Positions 1 to 9,344 of a stretch of DNA of 64,000 bases are shown in pieces (within the stretch, counting starts at the first letter, position 1; each line of letters starts with the position of its first letter). Source of the DNA: an uncultured Acidobacteriia bacterium (lineage in GTDB: Bacteria > Acidobacteriota > Terriglobia > Bryobacterales > Bryobacteraceae); assembly GCA_903923395.1 (NCBI GenBank), contig CAIXXM010000030.1, forward strand, positions 109,537-173,536, given 5' to 3'. The notes beneath the pieces are model-generated. The model was given only the letters and a program-made list of their open reading frames with translations, did no database searches and had not been told where the DNA came from. Both the position numbers and the translations under genes were made by a program.

Positions 1-609
1 CTTGATTTCCAGATGATTTTCAGCCGACGCTGCACCCGCGGCGGACTTCATGCTGAACTTATACTCTTTCCAGGCCGAACCCTCCACACTTACCGCGGTG
101 CCGGCCAGCACCTTCCCGGTAAGATCCTCCACCAGTTCCACGCGAAGTGGCACCGCACCGGCGGCATCGCTCTTGGCGAAAAACGAACCTGTGAAGGGCG
201 TATTCGCCCGGACCGGCATCCCCCAGTAACCTTCATTCAAGAGCACGGCCGGATTCGCGGCATCGGCACGCGTCACCTCAAACTTGCCACTATTGGTCAG
301 CGCGGAAGATGGCCCGGTCTTCGAATCCACCGTAAGCTTCGCAGCTGCCGTTCCCTTCTCCACCACATACCAGTTCAGGACGCCGGTCCAATCCGAACGG
401 AAGGTCCGGTTGCGAACCAACTCGGCATAGAGTCCGCCATCGTAAGAGTAGTTGATCTCCTCTGTCATCAAGCCATAGAGCATCGGACTCACCGGTGCCT
501 TGGGCTGACTGAGATCAATCTTCAACGCAGCACCCGGCTGCGCCTGCAGAAGCACTGCCGCTGCACTGAATGCGCCAATCGCCAGAAAAGGGAAACCACA
601 CAGTTTCAT
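1..609 (-). CDS. GH51-like alpha-L-arabinofuranosidase, N-terminal part (runs off the window)
   Basis: The reading frame is open from an ATG at 609 to the window edge, giving 203 residues with no stop, so the 3' part lies outside. Residues 1-24 are a signal peptide ending in LLQAQ. The mature start carries SPMLYGLMTEEINYSYDGG followed by LYAELVRNRTF, the first-strand signature of GH51-type alpha-L-arabinofuranosidases. After it comes a beta-rich stretch (about 75-200) that looks like an inserted carbohydrate-binding (CBM4/9-like) domain. The catalytic glutamates would lie beyond the window. The expected role is removal of arabinofuranosyl side chains from arabinoxylan or pectin in the periplasm or outside the cell. 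Family assignment rests on the N-terminal motif only. Confidence 0.8.
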   Translation of the reverse strand, partial: MKLCGFPFLAIGAFSAAAVLLQAQPGAALKIDLSQPKAPVSPMLYGLMTEEINYSYDGGLYAELVRNRTFRSDWTGVLNWYVVEKGTAAAKLTVDSKTGPSSALTNSGKFEVTRADAANPAVLLNEGYWGMPVRANTPFTGSFFAKSDAAGAVPLRVELVEDLTGKVLAGTAVSVEGSAWKEYKFSMKSAAGAASAENHLEIK

Positions 610-672
610 GCCGTCTAAGTTATCAGAACGCTGCATCGCCGATTCTCACCGGTGCAATGCGATCCTATCCCC

Positions 673-2154
673 ATGAGGCTCGCTTTCCCCGCGGCTTGTG
701 CTGTCGCCGCCTGTATCTGCGCTGTACTCCTCACCGTCCGCATGTTTCTCGGGCCGTTCGGGGGACCCGTTCCCATCCACTCGCCCCTGAATCTCGAAGG
801 CATCTTCGCGCTCCTTGTGCTGCTGACCGCCGCGCTCCGCAGCCGCAAGACTCCTATTGAACTCCGCGGCTATTGGCCCGGCTGGGTGAGCCTGGCTGTC
901 ATCGCCATCCTCATTCTGGGGGCATTTGGGCGCAATTTGAGTTTTCCCCTGCTCGCCGACGACTATCCCCATATCTGGAATGCGCGGCACATCACCTGGA
1001 ATTCTGCGCTGGCACACTTCACGCAACCGGAACCCGACCGTTTCTTCCGGCCACTGGTGTATTGGGCATACGGTCTCGAAGCCCCTTTTGCCGGCTTGAA
1101 CCCCGCGATCTGGCGCAGTATCAGCCTCATGTGGCACGTCGCCGCGTCGCTGCTGGTGTACGGCGTGTTGCGCGCCATCCATGCCGAGCGACTGGGTGCC
1201 TTCGCCGGAGCCGCCCTCTTTGCGGTCCACGGCGCGCGCCCGGAAGCCGTCTTCTGGGTCGCGGCACGCTTTGATCTCATGGCCGCAACGTTTGGATTAC
1301 TCGCCCTGTGGCTGCTGCTCAAATGGCGGACGAATTGGTCGCTCGCTGCCTTGATTCCGGCCCTGCTCTGCAAGGAATCAGCCTTCGTGTTCCCGTTGCT
1401 TGCGTTGCTGTTCGTCATGGTGGAGAACCGCTCCTGGACCAATGCCGCCAAACGGCTCTGGGGATGGTTCGCCGCCGCTGCTGTGGTCTTTGCCTGGCGG
1501 CTCCATGTGCTGGGCGAAATCGGTGGCTATCACAATACGGCTGATGGACGGCCCACCATCTTCAACCTGCGGCTTTCCACCACGCTAAAAGGCTTCTTCG
1601 TGCGCGCCTGGGCCGCATTGATGGTGCCACTGAATTGGACGGATTCGCCGGACATCGCCATCAGCCTTCTTGGCTTCGGAGCGCTGCTGACCCTCGTCTG
1701 GTTTGCCTGGCGCGGTGGCAACCGGAAGCTGATCCTCACGGGTCTTGCCGTCTTCCTGATTGCGGCGCTGCCTGTCCACCAATTCCTGTCGATTGGTGAC
1801 GACCTTGAAAAGTCCCGCGTTCTCTATCTGCCGTCACTCGGTTTCGCGATGGTGCTCGCCGGACTTACCCGCGGACCGCTTGCCGTTAACCTGCTTGGGA
1901 TCTTCCTTGCGTTTCACCTCGCGGCACTTGATCACAACCTGGCAATCTGGCAGCGCACCGGAATCCTCGCCCGGCAGACCTGCCAGCAGGCGGAAAGTCC
2001 GCAGGGTTACGCCACAGTGCCAGACATGCCGAACGTGGTGGATGGTGTTTACTTCCTGAAAACCGGCTATCCACATTGTGCGTGGCTCGACGGCAAGACA
2101 ACACCAGCGCCGCAGACGCTCCATTGGGATGACAAGACGCGCCGGCTGAGGTAA
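673..2154 (+). CDS. GT-C-like polytopic membrane protein (putative glycosyltransferase)
   Basis: About 493 residues with roughly ten to twelve hydrophobic segments. The first periplasmic loop carries an acidic pair (Asp96-Asp97 in LLADDYPH) followed by a FFRPL motif, an arrangement seen in GT-C glycosyltransferases of the PMT/RgtA type, which use lipid-linked sugars. A short hydrophilic tail of about 70 residues ends the protein. I chose the ATG at 673 because the hydrophobic leader begins there; a GTG 21 bases upstream is also in frame, and neither has a clear ribosome binding site. The gene converges on uvrA with a 2-base gap. Acceptor and donor sugars cannot be told from the sequence. Confidence 0.65.
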   Translation: MRLAFPAACAVAACICAVLLTVRMFLGPFGGPVPIHSPLNLEGIFALLVLLTAALRSRKTPIELRGYWPGWVSLAVIAILILGAFGRNLSFPLLADDYPHIWNARHITWNSALAHFTQPEPDRFFRPLVYWAYGLEAPFAGLNPAIWRSISLMWHVAASLLVYGVLRAIHAERLGAFAGAALFAVHGARPEAVFWVAARFDLMAATFGLLALWLLLKWRTNWSLAALIPALLCKESAFVFPLLALLFVMVENRSWTNAAKRLWGWFAAAAVVFAWRLHVLGEIGGYHNTADGRPTIFNLRLSTTLKGFFVRAWAALMVPLNWTDSPDIAISLLGFGALLTLVWFAWRGGNRKLILTGLAVFLIAALPVHQFLSIGDDLEKSRVLYLPSLGFAMVLAGLTRGPLAVNLLGIFLAFHLAALDHNLAIWQRTGILARQTCQQAESPQGYATVPDMPNVVDGVYFLKTGYPHCAWLDGKTTPAPQTLHWDDKTRRLR

Positions 2155-2156
2155 CT

Positions 2157-4997
2157 TCAGCTTCGGAGGAACCGGCCGGTGTGTGTATCGGCTTTTGCCA
2201 CTTGCTCAGGCGTTCCCTGCGCCACCACTTTGCCGCCACCGCCGCCGACTTCAGGCCCCATGTCGATGACCCAGTCCGCGGCACGGATCACATCCAGATT
2301 GTGCTCGATGATGAGTAATGAACCGCCATTATCAATCAAACGCTCGAAAGCTGTCAGCAGTTTGGTGATGTCATCGAAGTGCAGTCCGGTGGTCGGCTCA
2401 TCGCAGATGAACAGAGTGCCGTCATTTGTCGATTGTGCCAGGTAAGCCGCCAGCTTGACCCGCTGCGCTTCCCCGCCCGAAAGCGTCGTTGCTGACTGCC
2501 CCAGCCGCAGATAGCCCAGCCCCACTTCATCGAGTAACTTCAACTTGGTGACCAGCCGCCCGGTGTCATGGAAGAAACCAATCGCCTCCCGGACGGTAAG
2601 TTGCAGGACCTCATTGATATTTAAGCCCTTGTACTTAATCTCCAGGATCCCCGACTTATATCTCGTCCCTTTACACTCATCACAGACCAGTTCCACATCG
2701 GCGAGAAACTGCATCTCTACGGTGACTGTGCCATCACCCTGGCAGACCTCGCAGCGTCCGCCGGGTACGTTGAATGAGAAATGGCCCGCGGAATAACCGC
2801 GCTTCTCAGCCATGGGCACGGCAGCAAATAAACCGCGAATCACGTCAAACGCTTTGATGTAAGTGACCGGGTTGGAGCGCGGCGTACGCCCAATCGGCGT
2901 CTGGTCGATCATGATCACTTCCCGGATCTTATCCGCACCTTCCAGCCTGGTGCAGGTCATCCGGGGAGTATCATTGACTCCACCCGTTTCCTCATCCTCA
3001 GTTTCTTTTTGCTCTGCCTGGATCAACTTCGATTGCAGGGATTTCCAGATCACCTCATGCACAAGGGAGGATTTGCCAGAGCCAGAGACTCCGGTGATCA
3101 CGCACATCAGCCCCAGCGGAACGGTAACATCAATGCCCTTGATGTTATGAATCCGCGCCCCGAAAACCTGCAGGACATTCTTCTTATCCACTTTCCGGCG
3201 GTGTTTCCGGTGACTTACCTGGGCATCTCCACGGAGATATTTAGAAGTAAGTGAAGCGCCACCATCGGACAGCAACTTTGCGTAATCCCCTTCGAAAACC
3301 ACGCTGCCGCCGCTCTCCCCCGCACCCGGCCCGAGATCGAGGATATGATCGGCAGCCTTCATGACGTCCGGATCATGCTCGACCACCAGGATGGTATTTC
3401 CGAGATCGCGCAGTTCGTGCAGGATGTTGATCAGCCGTTCGGTATCGCGGGAATGGAGTCCAATGGAGGGCTCATCGAGAACATAGAGCGCACCCACCAG
3501 ACGGGAACCAAGACACGTCGCGAGTTGGATGCGCTGTGCTTCGCCGCCGGAGAGCGTCGCGGATAAACGGTCCAGAGTCAGATATTCCAGGCCGACATCA
3601 TAGAGGAACTTCAAGCGCTGCTGGATTTCCACCAGCACTTTGCCGGCGATGCCCTGCTCTTCCGGGGTGAGCACCAAACCGTCGAAAAAGTCTCTGGCCT
3701 CGCTGATGTTCGCGCGCGTGGCTTCCGTGATGGTCTTGCCGCCCACCTTCACATACAACGCTTCCTTGCGCAAACGCGCCCCGAGGCACTGCGGACACTT
3801 CGCATAGCCGCGATACCGGCTCAGAAACACGCGCACATGCAGCTTGTATTTCTTCGTGTCCAGAAAGTTAAAAAACTGGCGGACCCCGTCGACTTTCTTA
3901 TCACCCTCCAGCACCAGTTCCTGTTCGGCTTCGGTCAGGTCGGCGAAGGGGACATTCAGGCGGACACGTCCCGCGGCCTGCCGGCGGAAATCCAGATACC
4001 ATTCCCTGCCCTTTGGCTTGGTCCAGGGCTCTACGGCACCTTCTTCGAGAGACAAGCCACGGTTGGGGATAATCAAATCCGTGGAGTAATCGATGGTGTT
4101 GCCGAAACCCTGACATCGGGAACAGGCCCCGGCCGGTGAGTTGAAGCTGAAGAGCACCGGCTCGGGTGTGCGGAACTCCAGCATGTCGTACTTGCAGAGA
4201 AACCGCTCGCTGAACAGTAATTGCGTCCCGGCTTTGGGACCGGAAGCGTACTCAAAGATCGCGTCGCCCGCCTCGCGGTAGCAGGATTCCGTGGAGTCCA
4301 CAATCCGCTGGCGTCCATCGCGGCTGATGGCAATACGATCCACCAGGGAGTACACGGGCTTCGACCAATCGAGATCAATCAGTGATTCGGGTGTGGAGAA
4401 CTCAAACGTCTTGTCGCCCTGCCGCAGACGGTTGAAGCCGCGGGCGCGCAACTCCATCAGGCGTTCTTTGGGAACATGCCCTGCCTCATGAGCAACAGGA
4501 AACAGGATATAGAAGCGGGTCCCGTCGGCTTCCTGCAGCAGTTCATGCGCTACATGATCGACGGTGTCTTTCCGGATCTGCCTCCCGCACTTCGGGCAAA
4601 ACGTCCGGCCGGCGCGCGCCCACAAGAGGCGCATATAGTCGTAAATCTCAGTGGTGGTGGCCACCGTGGAGCGGGAATTGCGCGTGGTATTTTTCTGCCG
4701 GATGGCGATGGCCGGGGCAATGCCCTCAATGTCGTCCACCGCGGGCTTTTCCATCCGCTCCAGGAATTGCCTCGCGTAAGCGGACAGCGATTCCACATAG
4801 CGCCGCTGCCCTTCGGCATAGATGGTGTCAAAGGCAAGAGAAGACTTGCCTGAGCCAGAAACACCCGTGACCACAGTCAGGCAATTGTGCGGAATCGCAA
4901 CCGTCAAATTCTTGAGGTTGTGAAGACGCGCACCCTTTACCAGGATGGCCGATACTTCGTCAGTTTTTTGGGAGGGATTCAACGCAGCGCCGATCAC
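2157..4997 (-). CDS. uvrA: UvrA, excinuclease ABC subunit A
   Basis: A full-length UvrA (946 residues, the usual size) that recognises DNA damage as a dimer and loads UvrB in nucleotide excision repair. Both ATPase modules are complete: Walker A GVSGSGKSSLAFD near the N-terminus and GVSGSGKSSLVHE in the second half, ABC signatures LSGGEAQRIQLA and LSGGEAQRVKLA, and Walker B motifs VLDEPSIGLH and ICDEPTTGLHFDD. Zinc-binding cysteine pairs are visible (CPKC, CSRC with CPQC, CEVC with CDEC). The start codon is GTG. It is not next to uvrB here. Confidence 0.98.
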   Translation of the reverse strand: MIGAALNPSQKTDEVSAILVKGARLHNLKNLTVAIPHNCLTVVTGVSGSGKSSLAFDTIYAEGQRRYVESLSAYARQFLERMEKPAVDDIEGIAPAIAIRQKNTTRNSRSTVATTTEIYDYMRLLWARAGRTFCPKCGRQIRKDTVDHVAHELLQEADGTRFYILFPVAHEAGHVPKERLMELRARGFNRLRQGDKTFEFSTPESLIDLDWSKPVYSLVDRIAISRDGRQRIVDSTESCYREAGDAIFEYASGPKAGTQLLFSERFLCKYDMLEFRTPEPVLFSFNSPAGACSRCQGFGNTIDYSTDLIIPNRGLSLEEGAVEPWTKPKGREWYLDFRRQAAGRVRLNVPFADLTEAEQELVLEGDKKVDGVRQFFNFLDTKKYKLHVRVFLSRYRGYAKCPQCLGARLRKEALYVKVGGKTITEATRANISEARDFFDGLVLTPEEQGIAGKVLVEIQQRLKFLYDVGLEYLTLDRLSATLSGGEAQRIQLATCLGSRLVGALYVLDEPSIGLHSRDTERLINILHELRDLGNTILVVEHDPDVMKAADHILDLGPGAGESGGSVVFEGDYAKLLSDGGASLTSKYLRGDAQVSHRKHRRKVDKKNVLQVFGARIHNIKGIDVTVPLGLMCVITGVSGSGKSSLVHEVIWKSLQSKLIQAEQKETEDEETGGVNDTPRMTCTRLEGADKIREVIMIDQTPIGRTPRSNPVTYIKAFDVIRGLFAAVPMAEKRGYSAGHFSFNVPGGRCEVCQGDGTVTVEMQFLADVELVCDECKGTRYKSGILEIKYKGLNINEVLQLTVREAIGFFHDTGRLVTKLKLLDEVGLGYLRLGQSATTLSGGEAQRVKLAAYLAQSTNDGTLFICDEPTTGLHFDDITKLLTAFERLIDNGGSLLIIEHNLDVIRAADWVIDMGPEVGGGGGKVVAQGTPEQVAKADTHTGRFLRS

Positions 4998-5084
4998 TAA
5001 ATTTTACCAGTCACGCGAACCAAATCGCGTATGGCGCGTATATATCTACAGACGCTGCCATGAACCCCCTTCAGGCAGATTAAA

Positions 5085-5114
5085 GGGGTCCGGTTTTTGA
5101 GATTTCCGGACCCC
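5085..5114 (-). terminator. Putative intrinsic terminator after tsaB
   Basis: A perfect 9-bp stem (GGGGTCCGG with CCGGACCCC) closes a 12-base loop about 10 bases beyond the tsaB stop. Read on the minus strand it is followed by TTTAAT. The U-run is short, so termination may be partial. The hairpin would separate the glycosidase-tsaB unit from uvrA. Confidence 0.5.
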
Positions 5115-5124
5115 ATCCCGCGAT

Positions 5125-5763
5125 CTAACTTTCCTTCCAGAAAATTTCCGCGTCTGAGCGGCGCACATAGTTGGCGTCGAGAGCTTCGGGCACACTGATA
5201 TTGGACTGCGCCAGCCTGCCAATTCCGCCCGCCAGTGCCAGTGGCGCTTGCAGAAACGTATCTCCGTCGCGCACCGGCACCACCGTGCGATCGGAACAGA
5301 TCCATTCCACTGCAGCCGCAGGCAACTCGCGCACAAATACTTCCATCGGACAGACGCGCTCATCCAGAATCTGGTGTCCAGAGGCATCCCACAGCGCAGC
5401 GTAAACCTCCCCGCGCCGTGCATCGATCACAGTGGCGCGCAGTGGCGCTACCCCCAGCTCTGCCAGCACACGAAGGTTCGAAACGGCTGCCGCAGCCTTG
5501 CCGTTGACTTCCGCTAAAGACTTCACGGCCGCGAGACCAATCCTGACTCCGGTAAACGACCCTGGTCCTGCCGCAGCAGCGAATAACCCGACGTCTTGCA
5601 GCGTGCACCCCTGCCGTTGCAACAGAGCGGAAATCTCCGGAAAGATCACCCCGCTGAAGCCCTCGGGCTCATGCAGGGACACCTCTTCGATAACGCGTTG
5701 CCCGCTGACCAGAGCGATGCTTCCATGTTCCCCGGTTGTATCCAACGCCAATGTCAGCATCAT
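5125..5763 (-). CDS. tsaB: TsaB, tRNA t6A biosynthesis protein
   Basis: A 212-residue ASKHA-fold protein (LALDTTGEHGSIAL at the N-terminus, AAAGPGSFTGVRIGLA around residue 67). TsaB is the scaffold partner of TsaD in making N6-threonylcarbamoyl-adenosine at position 37 of ANN-decoding tRNAs; it does not itself transfer the group. Its start overlaps the stop of the upstream glycosidase by 4 bases, so the two are translationally coupled although their functions are unrelated. tsaD lies about 6 kb away on the other strand; tsaE is not in the window. Confidence 0.92.
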   Translation of the reverse strand: MMLTLALDTTGEHGSIALVSGQRVIEEVSLHEPEGFSGVIFPEISALLQRQGCTLQDVGLFAAAAGPGSFTGVRIGLAAVKSLAEVNGKAAAAVSNLRVLAELGVAPLRATVIDARRGEVYAALWDASGHQILDERVCPMEVFVRELPAAAVEWICSDRTVVPVRDGDTFLQAPLALAGGIGRLAQSNISVPEALDANYVRRSDAEIFWKES

Positions 5764-7493
5764 TTGCCCAGTGTGAAGTTTTTGTCCACGGAATATAACT
5801 TCCCCAGTCCATTCAGGCCGTAGAGTTTGATATGCAGCGCCGCAGGGTAATGCAGTGCGATATTTGCCGGGATTTCAAAGGTTCCCTGGCTGCCTGTACC
5901 GAGCACCCGGAAGCTCTGTTCATCCACAGTGACCTCCCCGGTCCACTCAAACAAAATCCGCTTGGTGGCTTTGGTTTCGCGCTTCAGTTTCACGCGGAAC
6001 TGCACAGGCTGAGACAAACTGAAATCCCCGGAAGGCAGTTCGATATCAAAGGGCACCTTATCGGGATTCGACTCAATCAACTGTAACTGCAGTGGCGGTT
6101 GATCCTCGCGGGAATCGAACTTATAAGTCCGCAACATACTCGCCTTGTGCCCTTCCCGTGAGATATGCAAGACCCAGTCATGCGAGTTATCCGGCGGCGT
6201 ATCCGTGAAGGCCTCAAACCGCTGGCTCTTGAATGGAAAGCGCTCCCCGTTTACCGGATTGATCCATTCGAAGTCATATTTCTGCTTCTCCAGATTGACC
6301 GTCACCTGGCCCGGTTGCTCCAGATACACCAGATACTCCACACCTTCGTAAGCCAGACCGCGTCCGTTGTCTGTGTCGAAAAAGGGCTCCAACTCCCAGT
6401 GCCGAGTGCCGCTCATCACCTCAAACCATGCTTTCATCGCCGCGGCATCCGCCTCATTGTGGATCACCGGCGAGGGATACTGCCCGTTCATGGCTGAAGT
6501 CCACAAAGCGCGGCGGAAGCTGGCACCATCCGCGACATCGAAGTGATTCACCGCCGGAAACTGAAACGCCTGCTGCTCCACAGCTTCGAGCGCAGTATCT
6601 GTCGTGGTGTAAGACCGGTACCGCAGCCACCCATCGTCAGCCAGCGGAGCAGACGAACTCTTCGCCCGCGATGACCTGGCATGTTTGTAGGGGTCAAAGT
6701 GATTGATTGCCTCGCCGATTTCCTTCAACAGCGCCCGGCCGTTCGCAGTGGACTCCCAATCTTCAATGCCCTCCCAAGTCACATCAAAGGCAGCCAGACG
6801 GGAAATCACATTACTGAACCACTTCTGTCGCGACGCACGGTCCGGCAGCAGGCGGTTGATCAGGTTGTCGCCGCCGAAAAAGGCAACATCCACCAGGATG
6901 CCGTGCTCATTGGCGTACCGGATCTTGGCTTCGGCCTCCTGCAATAAACCCGGCGTCGCAAAGTCCTTCGCGGCAGTGCCATCCACCAGGGTGACGGCCA
7001 AATGATTGAAGTGCTGCGCCGCCCGCGCATCCACCATTTGTTTCCACGCAGCAAGACTCATTGCCGGGAAGCCGGGCACCGTTGCGCCCATCCAAAGGTG
7101 GGGCGTCAGCACCGTTTCGTCCACATGCGCGAAGTGGTGCAGATTCGCCGCTCTCACCCAGCCGGGGTTCTTATTGGGCGTGGCTGTAAATGAACCGGTC
7201 TTGCCGTCAAACGCAGCGAGTCTTGAAGTCAGGCGGAAATCATAGTTCCCCGTCTCAGTGGGCGTAAACCGGATCACCCATCGCGTGCCGCCATCCCAGA
7301 AGGCATTCATCAAGGCGGTTCGTGCGCGTGGCGAGCGGAACTCAGCGTGCAGGTCCACCGCACTGCCTGGCGCGGCATCGGGAATTTCAAAAGCAATATC
7401 GCAAGGGGTATAGCGCGGTACGGGCGGGCAGACGGTCTGCGCCTGCAGACAGACCGCCGCCAAGAACAGAATCCACCGGAAGCTCATACCCAA
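5760..7493 (-). CDS. Secreted DUF5060-domain putative glycoside hydrolase
   Basis: 577 residues with a signal peptide (FRWILFLAAVCLQAQ). Residues about 25-115 form a DUF5060-type beta-sandwich (YTPCDIAFEIPDA, RFTPTETGNYDFRLTS). A TIM-barrel-like central domain follows (LWMGATVPGFPAMSL; GIEDWESTANGRALLKEIG), and the C-terminal 200 residues look beta-rich. The fold order DUF5060, glycosidase barrel, C-terminal beta domain fits the DUF5060/DUF4038 glycosidases. The substrate is unknown. The gene overlaps tsaB by 4 bases. Confidence 0.7.
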   Translation of the reverse strand: MGMSFRWILFLAAVCLQAQTVCPPVPRYTPCDIAFEIPDAAPGSAVDLHAEFRSPRARTALMNAFWDGGTRWVIRFTPTETGNYDFRLTSRLAAFDGKTGSFTATPNKNPGWVRAANLHHFAHVDETVLTPHLWMGATVPGFPAMSLAAWKQMVDARAAQHFNHLAVTLVDGTAAKDFATPGLLQEAEAKIRYANEHGILVDVAFFGGDNLINRLLPDRASRQKWFSNVISRLAAFDVTWEGIEDWESTANGRALLKEIGEAINHFDPYKHARSSRAKSSSAPLADDGWLRYRSYTTTDTALEAVEQQAFQFPAVNHFDVADGASFRRALWTSAMNGQYPSPVIHNEADAAAMKAWFEVMSGTRHWELEPFFDTDNGRGLAYEGVEYLVYLEQPGQVTVNLEKQKYDFEWINPVNGERFPFKSQRFEAFTDTPPDNSHDWVLHISREGHKASMLRTYKFDSREDQPPLQLQLIESNPDKVPFDIELPSGDFSLSQPVQFRVKLKRETKATKRILFEWTGEVTVDEQSFRVLGTGSQGTFEIPANIALHYPAALHIKLYGLNGLGKLYSVDKNFTLGK

Positions 7494-7520
7494 GAGTCTA
7501 CGCGCCTGCCGTGCAGCAAG

Positions 7521-8459
7521 TTACCGGTTCGCACGGTACCAGGCAAGCGTTGCCCGCAACCCTTCTTCAATCGTGAACTTCGGTGCGTGCCCCAGTTCCG
7601 CAACCGCAAGCGTTGTATCGGCCTGCGAGTGCTTCACATCACCGGCGCGCTCCGGCCCATAATTCGCGGGCAACGACACGCCTTCGATCTTCTGCAATGT
7701 TTCCCACGTCTGGTTCAGCGTGATGCGCCCGCCATTGCCGGCGTTATACATTTTGCCCGAGCAACTGGCCGGCGCCTGCGCAGCCTTCAAATTCAAACCC
7801 ACCACATCTTCCACAAACGTGAAGTCGCGTGAGGTCTCACCGTCGCCGTAAATGGTTGGATTCTTCCGGTCCAGCAGACACTTCATGAAGATCGAAATCA
7901 CGCCCGAGTAGGCGCTCGATGGATCCTGCCGCGGGCCATACACATTGAAGTAACGCAGGCTGATGGTTTCGAGCCCGAAACACGACGCCCAGACCGACAG
8001 ATAATACTCGCCCATCAGTTTTTGCGCCGCGTAGGGAGACTTTGGATTCGGCTGCATCGTCTCCACCTTCGGCATCACGGCCGAATCGCCATATGCAGAA
8101 GACGAGGCCGCGTAGATCACCCGCCGCACACCGGCTTCTTTCGCCGCCCGCAGCACTTGAAACGTGCCGTTAATGTTCGTCTCATGCGACAGGACCGGTT
8201 CATCAATCGATCTCGGCACAGACGGAATTGCCGCTTCGTGGTACACAATCTCCACACCGTCGAGAGCGGCCTTTACGGCGTCGAAATCGCGGATATCCAC
8301 ATGACGGAAATCCACGTTGCCCCGGACCTCATCCAGATTCTTTGCAAAGCCCGTCGCCAGGTTGTCGATCACGGTGACGCGGGAAGCGCCCGCGCCCAGC
8401 AATCCCCTGACGATTCCGCTGCCGATAAAGCCCGCGCCGCCTGTCACCGCGAAATTCAT
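7521..8459 (-). CDS. NAD-dependent UDP-sugar 4-epimerase family protein
   Basis: 312 residues, an extended short-chain dehydrogenase. It has the nucleotide-binding motif GGAGFIG (7-13), the catalytic serine in YAASSSAYG (about 116-124), and Tyr143-Lys147 in SPYAAQK. RYFNVYGPRQDPSSAYSGV is typical of UDP-glucose and UDP-N-acetylglucosamine 4-epimerases (GalE/WbpP type). It supplies nucleotide sugars for surface glycans. The start overlaps the stop of the upstream isomerase gene by 4 bases (ATGA). A galT gene is elsewhere in the window, so a GalE role in the Leloir pathway is possible, but WbpP-type activity is equally likely. Confidence 0.85.
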   Translation of the reverse strand: MNFAVTGGAGFIGSGIVRGLLGAGASRVTVIDNLATGFAKNLDEVRGNVDFRHVDIRDFDAVKAALDGVEIVYHEAAIPSVPRSIDEPVLSHETNINGTFQVLRAAKEAGVRRVIYAASSSAYGDSAVMPKVETMQPNPKSPYAAQKLMGEYYLSVWASCFGLETISLRYFNVYGPRQDPSSAYSGVISIFMKCLLDRKNPTIYGDGETSRDFTFVEDVVGLNLKAAQAPASCSGKMYNAGNGGRITLNQTWETLQKIEGVSLPANYGPERAGDVKHSQADTTLAVAELGHAPKFTIEEGLRATLAWYRANR

Positions 8460-9298
8460 TTCGAGAATGCCTCTGCAGCCTGTGCGTTCAAGTATTGGAT
8501 CGAATCACGGGCGATATTCCAGTCACCATAGTCGAAGTTGAAGGCTTCCAGAGATACCCAGCCTTGATAATTCAACTTGTCCAGCGTGCGTAACAGGGTC
8601 TGGAAATCGTAGTCCGCGGTGCCGGGATGGTGTCCGTTCATCTCATTCACGTGCACGTGTTTGATGATGTCGAAGTATTTTTCAATCACAACGTCCTGCG
8701 TTTCGGTTTCATCTTCCGAATTGTGGGTATCGAACATGGTCTTGACTGCGGGGCTGTTGATTTCCGCGACAACTTCCGCCGCATCAGCCAAAGTGTTGAT
8801 CACGTCGGATTGTGATTTCGGCAGTGCCTCAACCAGGATGGTGGCACCACGCTCTTCCGCATGTTTCGCAATCGAGGCAAGACCGTCAATGTAATTCCGC
8901 GTCGCCTCGCCGGGGGTCAAACCGCCAGTGGAATTGCGCTGCTTCGGTGACCCGAATACCATCACGCCATTTGGACCCAGGTCGGCGCAAAGGTCCACCA
9001 GATTGCGCACGTGCAGCCAGCTCGCGTCACGGAAGGCCTTGTCAGGCGTGGTGACATGCACCGGTTTTGGACCCACCAGCAGCCAGTGCAAGCCGGCAAA
9101 GGTCAGCCCTTCGGATTGGATGATATCGGCATAATCCTTGCGCTTCGCCGCGCTGATATCCAGCGGATCAGCCGCCAGAGTGAACGGCGCGATCTCAATT
9201 CCTTCATAGCCGCAGGCTTTCATGATGCGGCAGTGTTCTACAAACGGCCTTTTCTCAAAGGCTTCATTGCACATGGCGTGACGGATGTGAATAGGCAT
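8456..9298 (-). CDS. Sugar phosphate isomerase/epimerase (TIM barrel, AP-endonuclease 2 family)
   Basis: About 280 residues beginning MPIHIRHAMCNEAF. Motifs such as GYEGIEIAPFTL, ILVEALPKSQSDV, TMFDTHNSEDE and HVHVNEMNGHHPG supply the Glu/Asp/His metal ligands expected of xylose-isomerase-like barrels. I placed the start at 9298, which has GGGGAAG just upstream; a longer frame to 9532 would run through the promoter and start of the divergent oxidoreductase and has unlike-protein composition. It overlaps the epimerase gene by 4 bases. Family members isomerise or epimerise free or keto sugars; the substrate is unknown. Confidence 0.82.
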   Translation of the reverse strand: MPIHIRHAMCNEAFEKRPFVEHCRIMKACGYEGIEIAPFTLAADPLDISAAKRKDYADIIQSEGLTFAGLHWLLVGPKPVHVTTPDKAFRDASWLHVRNLVDLCADLGPNGVMVFGSPKQRNSTGGLTPGEATRNYIDGLASIAKHAEERGATILVEALPKSQSDVINTLADAAEVVAEINSPAVKTMFDTHNSEDETETQDVVIEKYFDIIKHVHVNEMNGHHPGTADYDFQTLLRTLDKLNYQGWVSLEAFNFDYGDWNIARDSIQYLNAQAAEAFSK

Positions 9299-9319
9299 CG
9301 GTTCTTCCCCAGTTTCACA

Positions 9320-9325
9320 TATAAT
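9320..9325 (+). promoter_or_regulatory. Candidate -10 box for the Gfo/Idh gene
   Basis: TATAAT lies 19 bases before the ATG of the oxidoreductase in the 46-base gap between divergent genes. No convincing -35 hexamer is found at the right spacing. A five-codon open frame (MDKPK, stop) starts at 9331 and its TGA overlaps the oxidoreductase ATG. Confidence 0.35.
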
Positions 9326-9344
9326 CTCGTATGGACAAGCCCAA

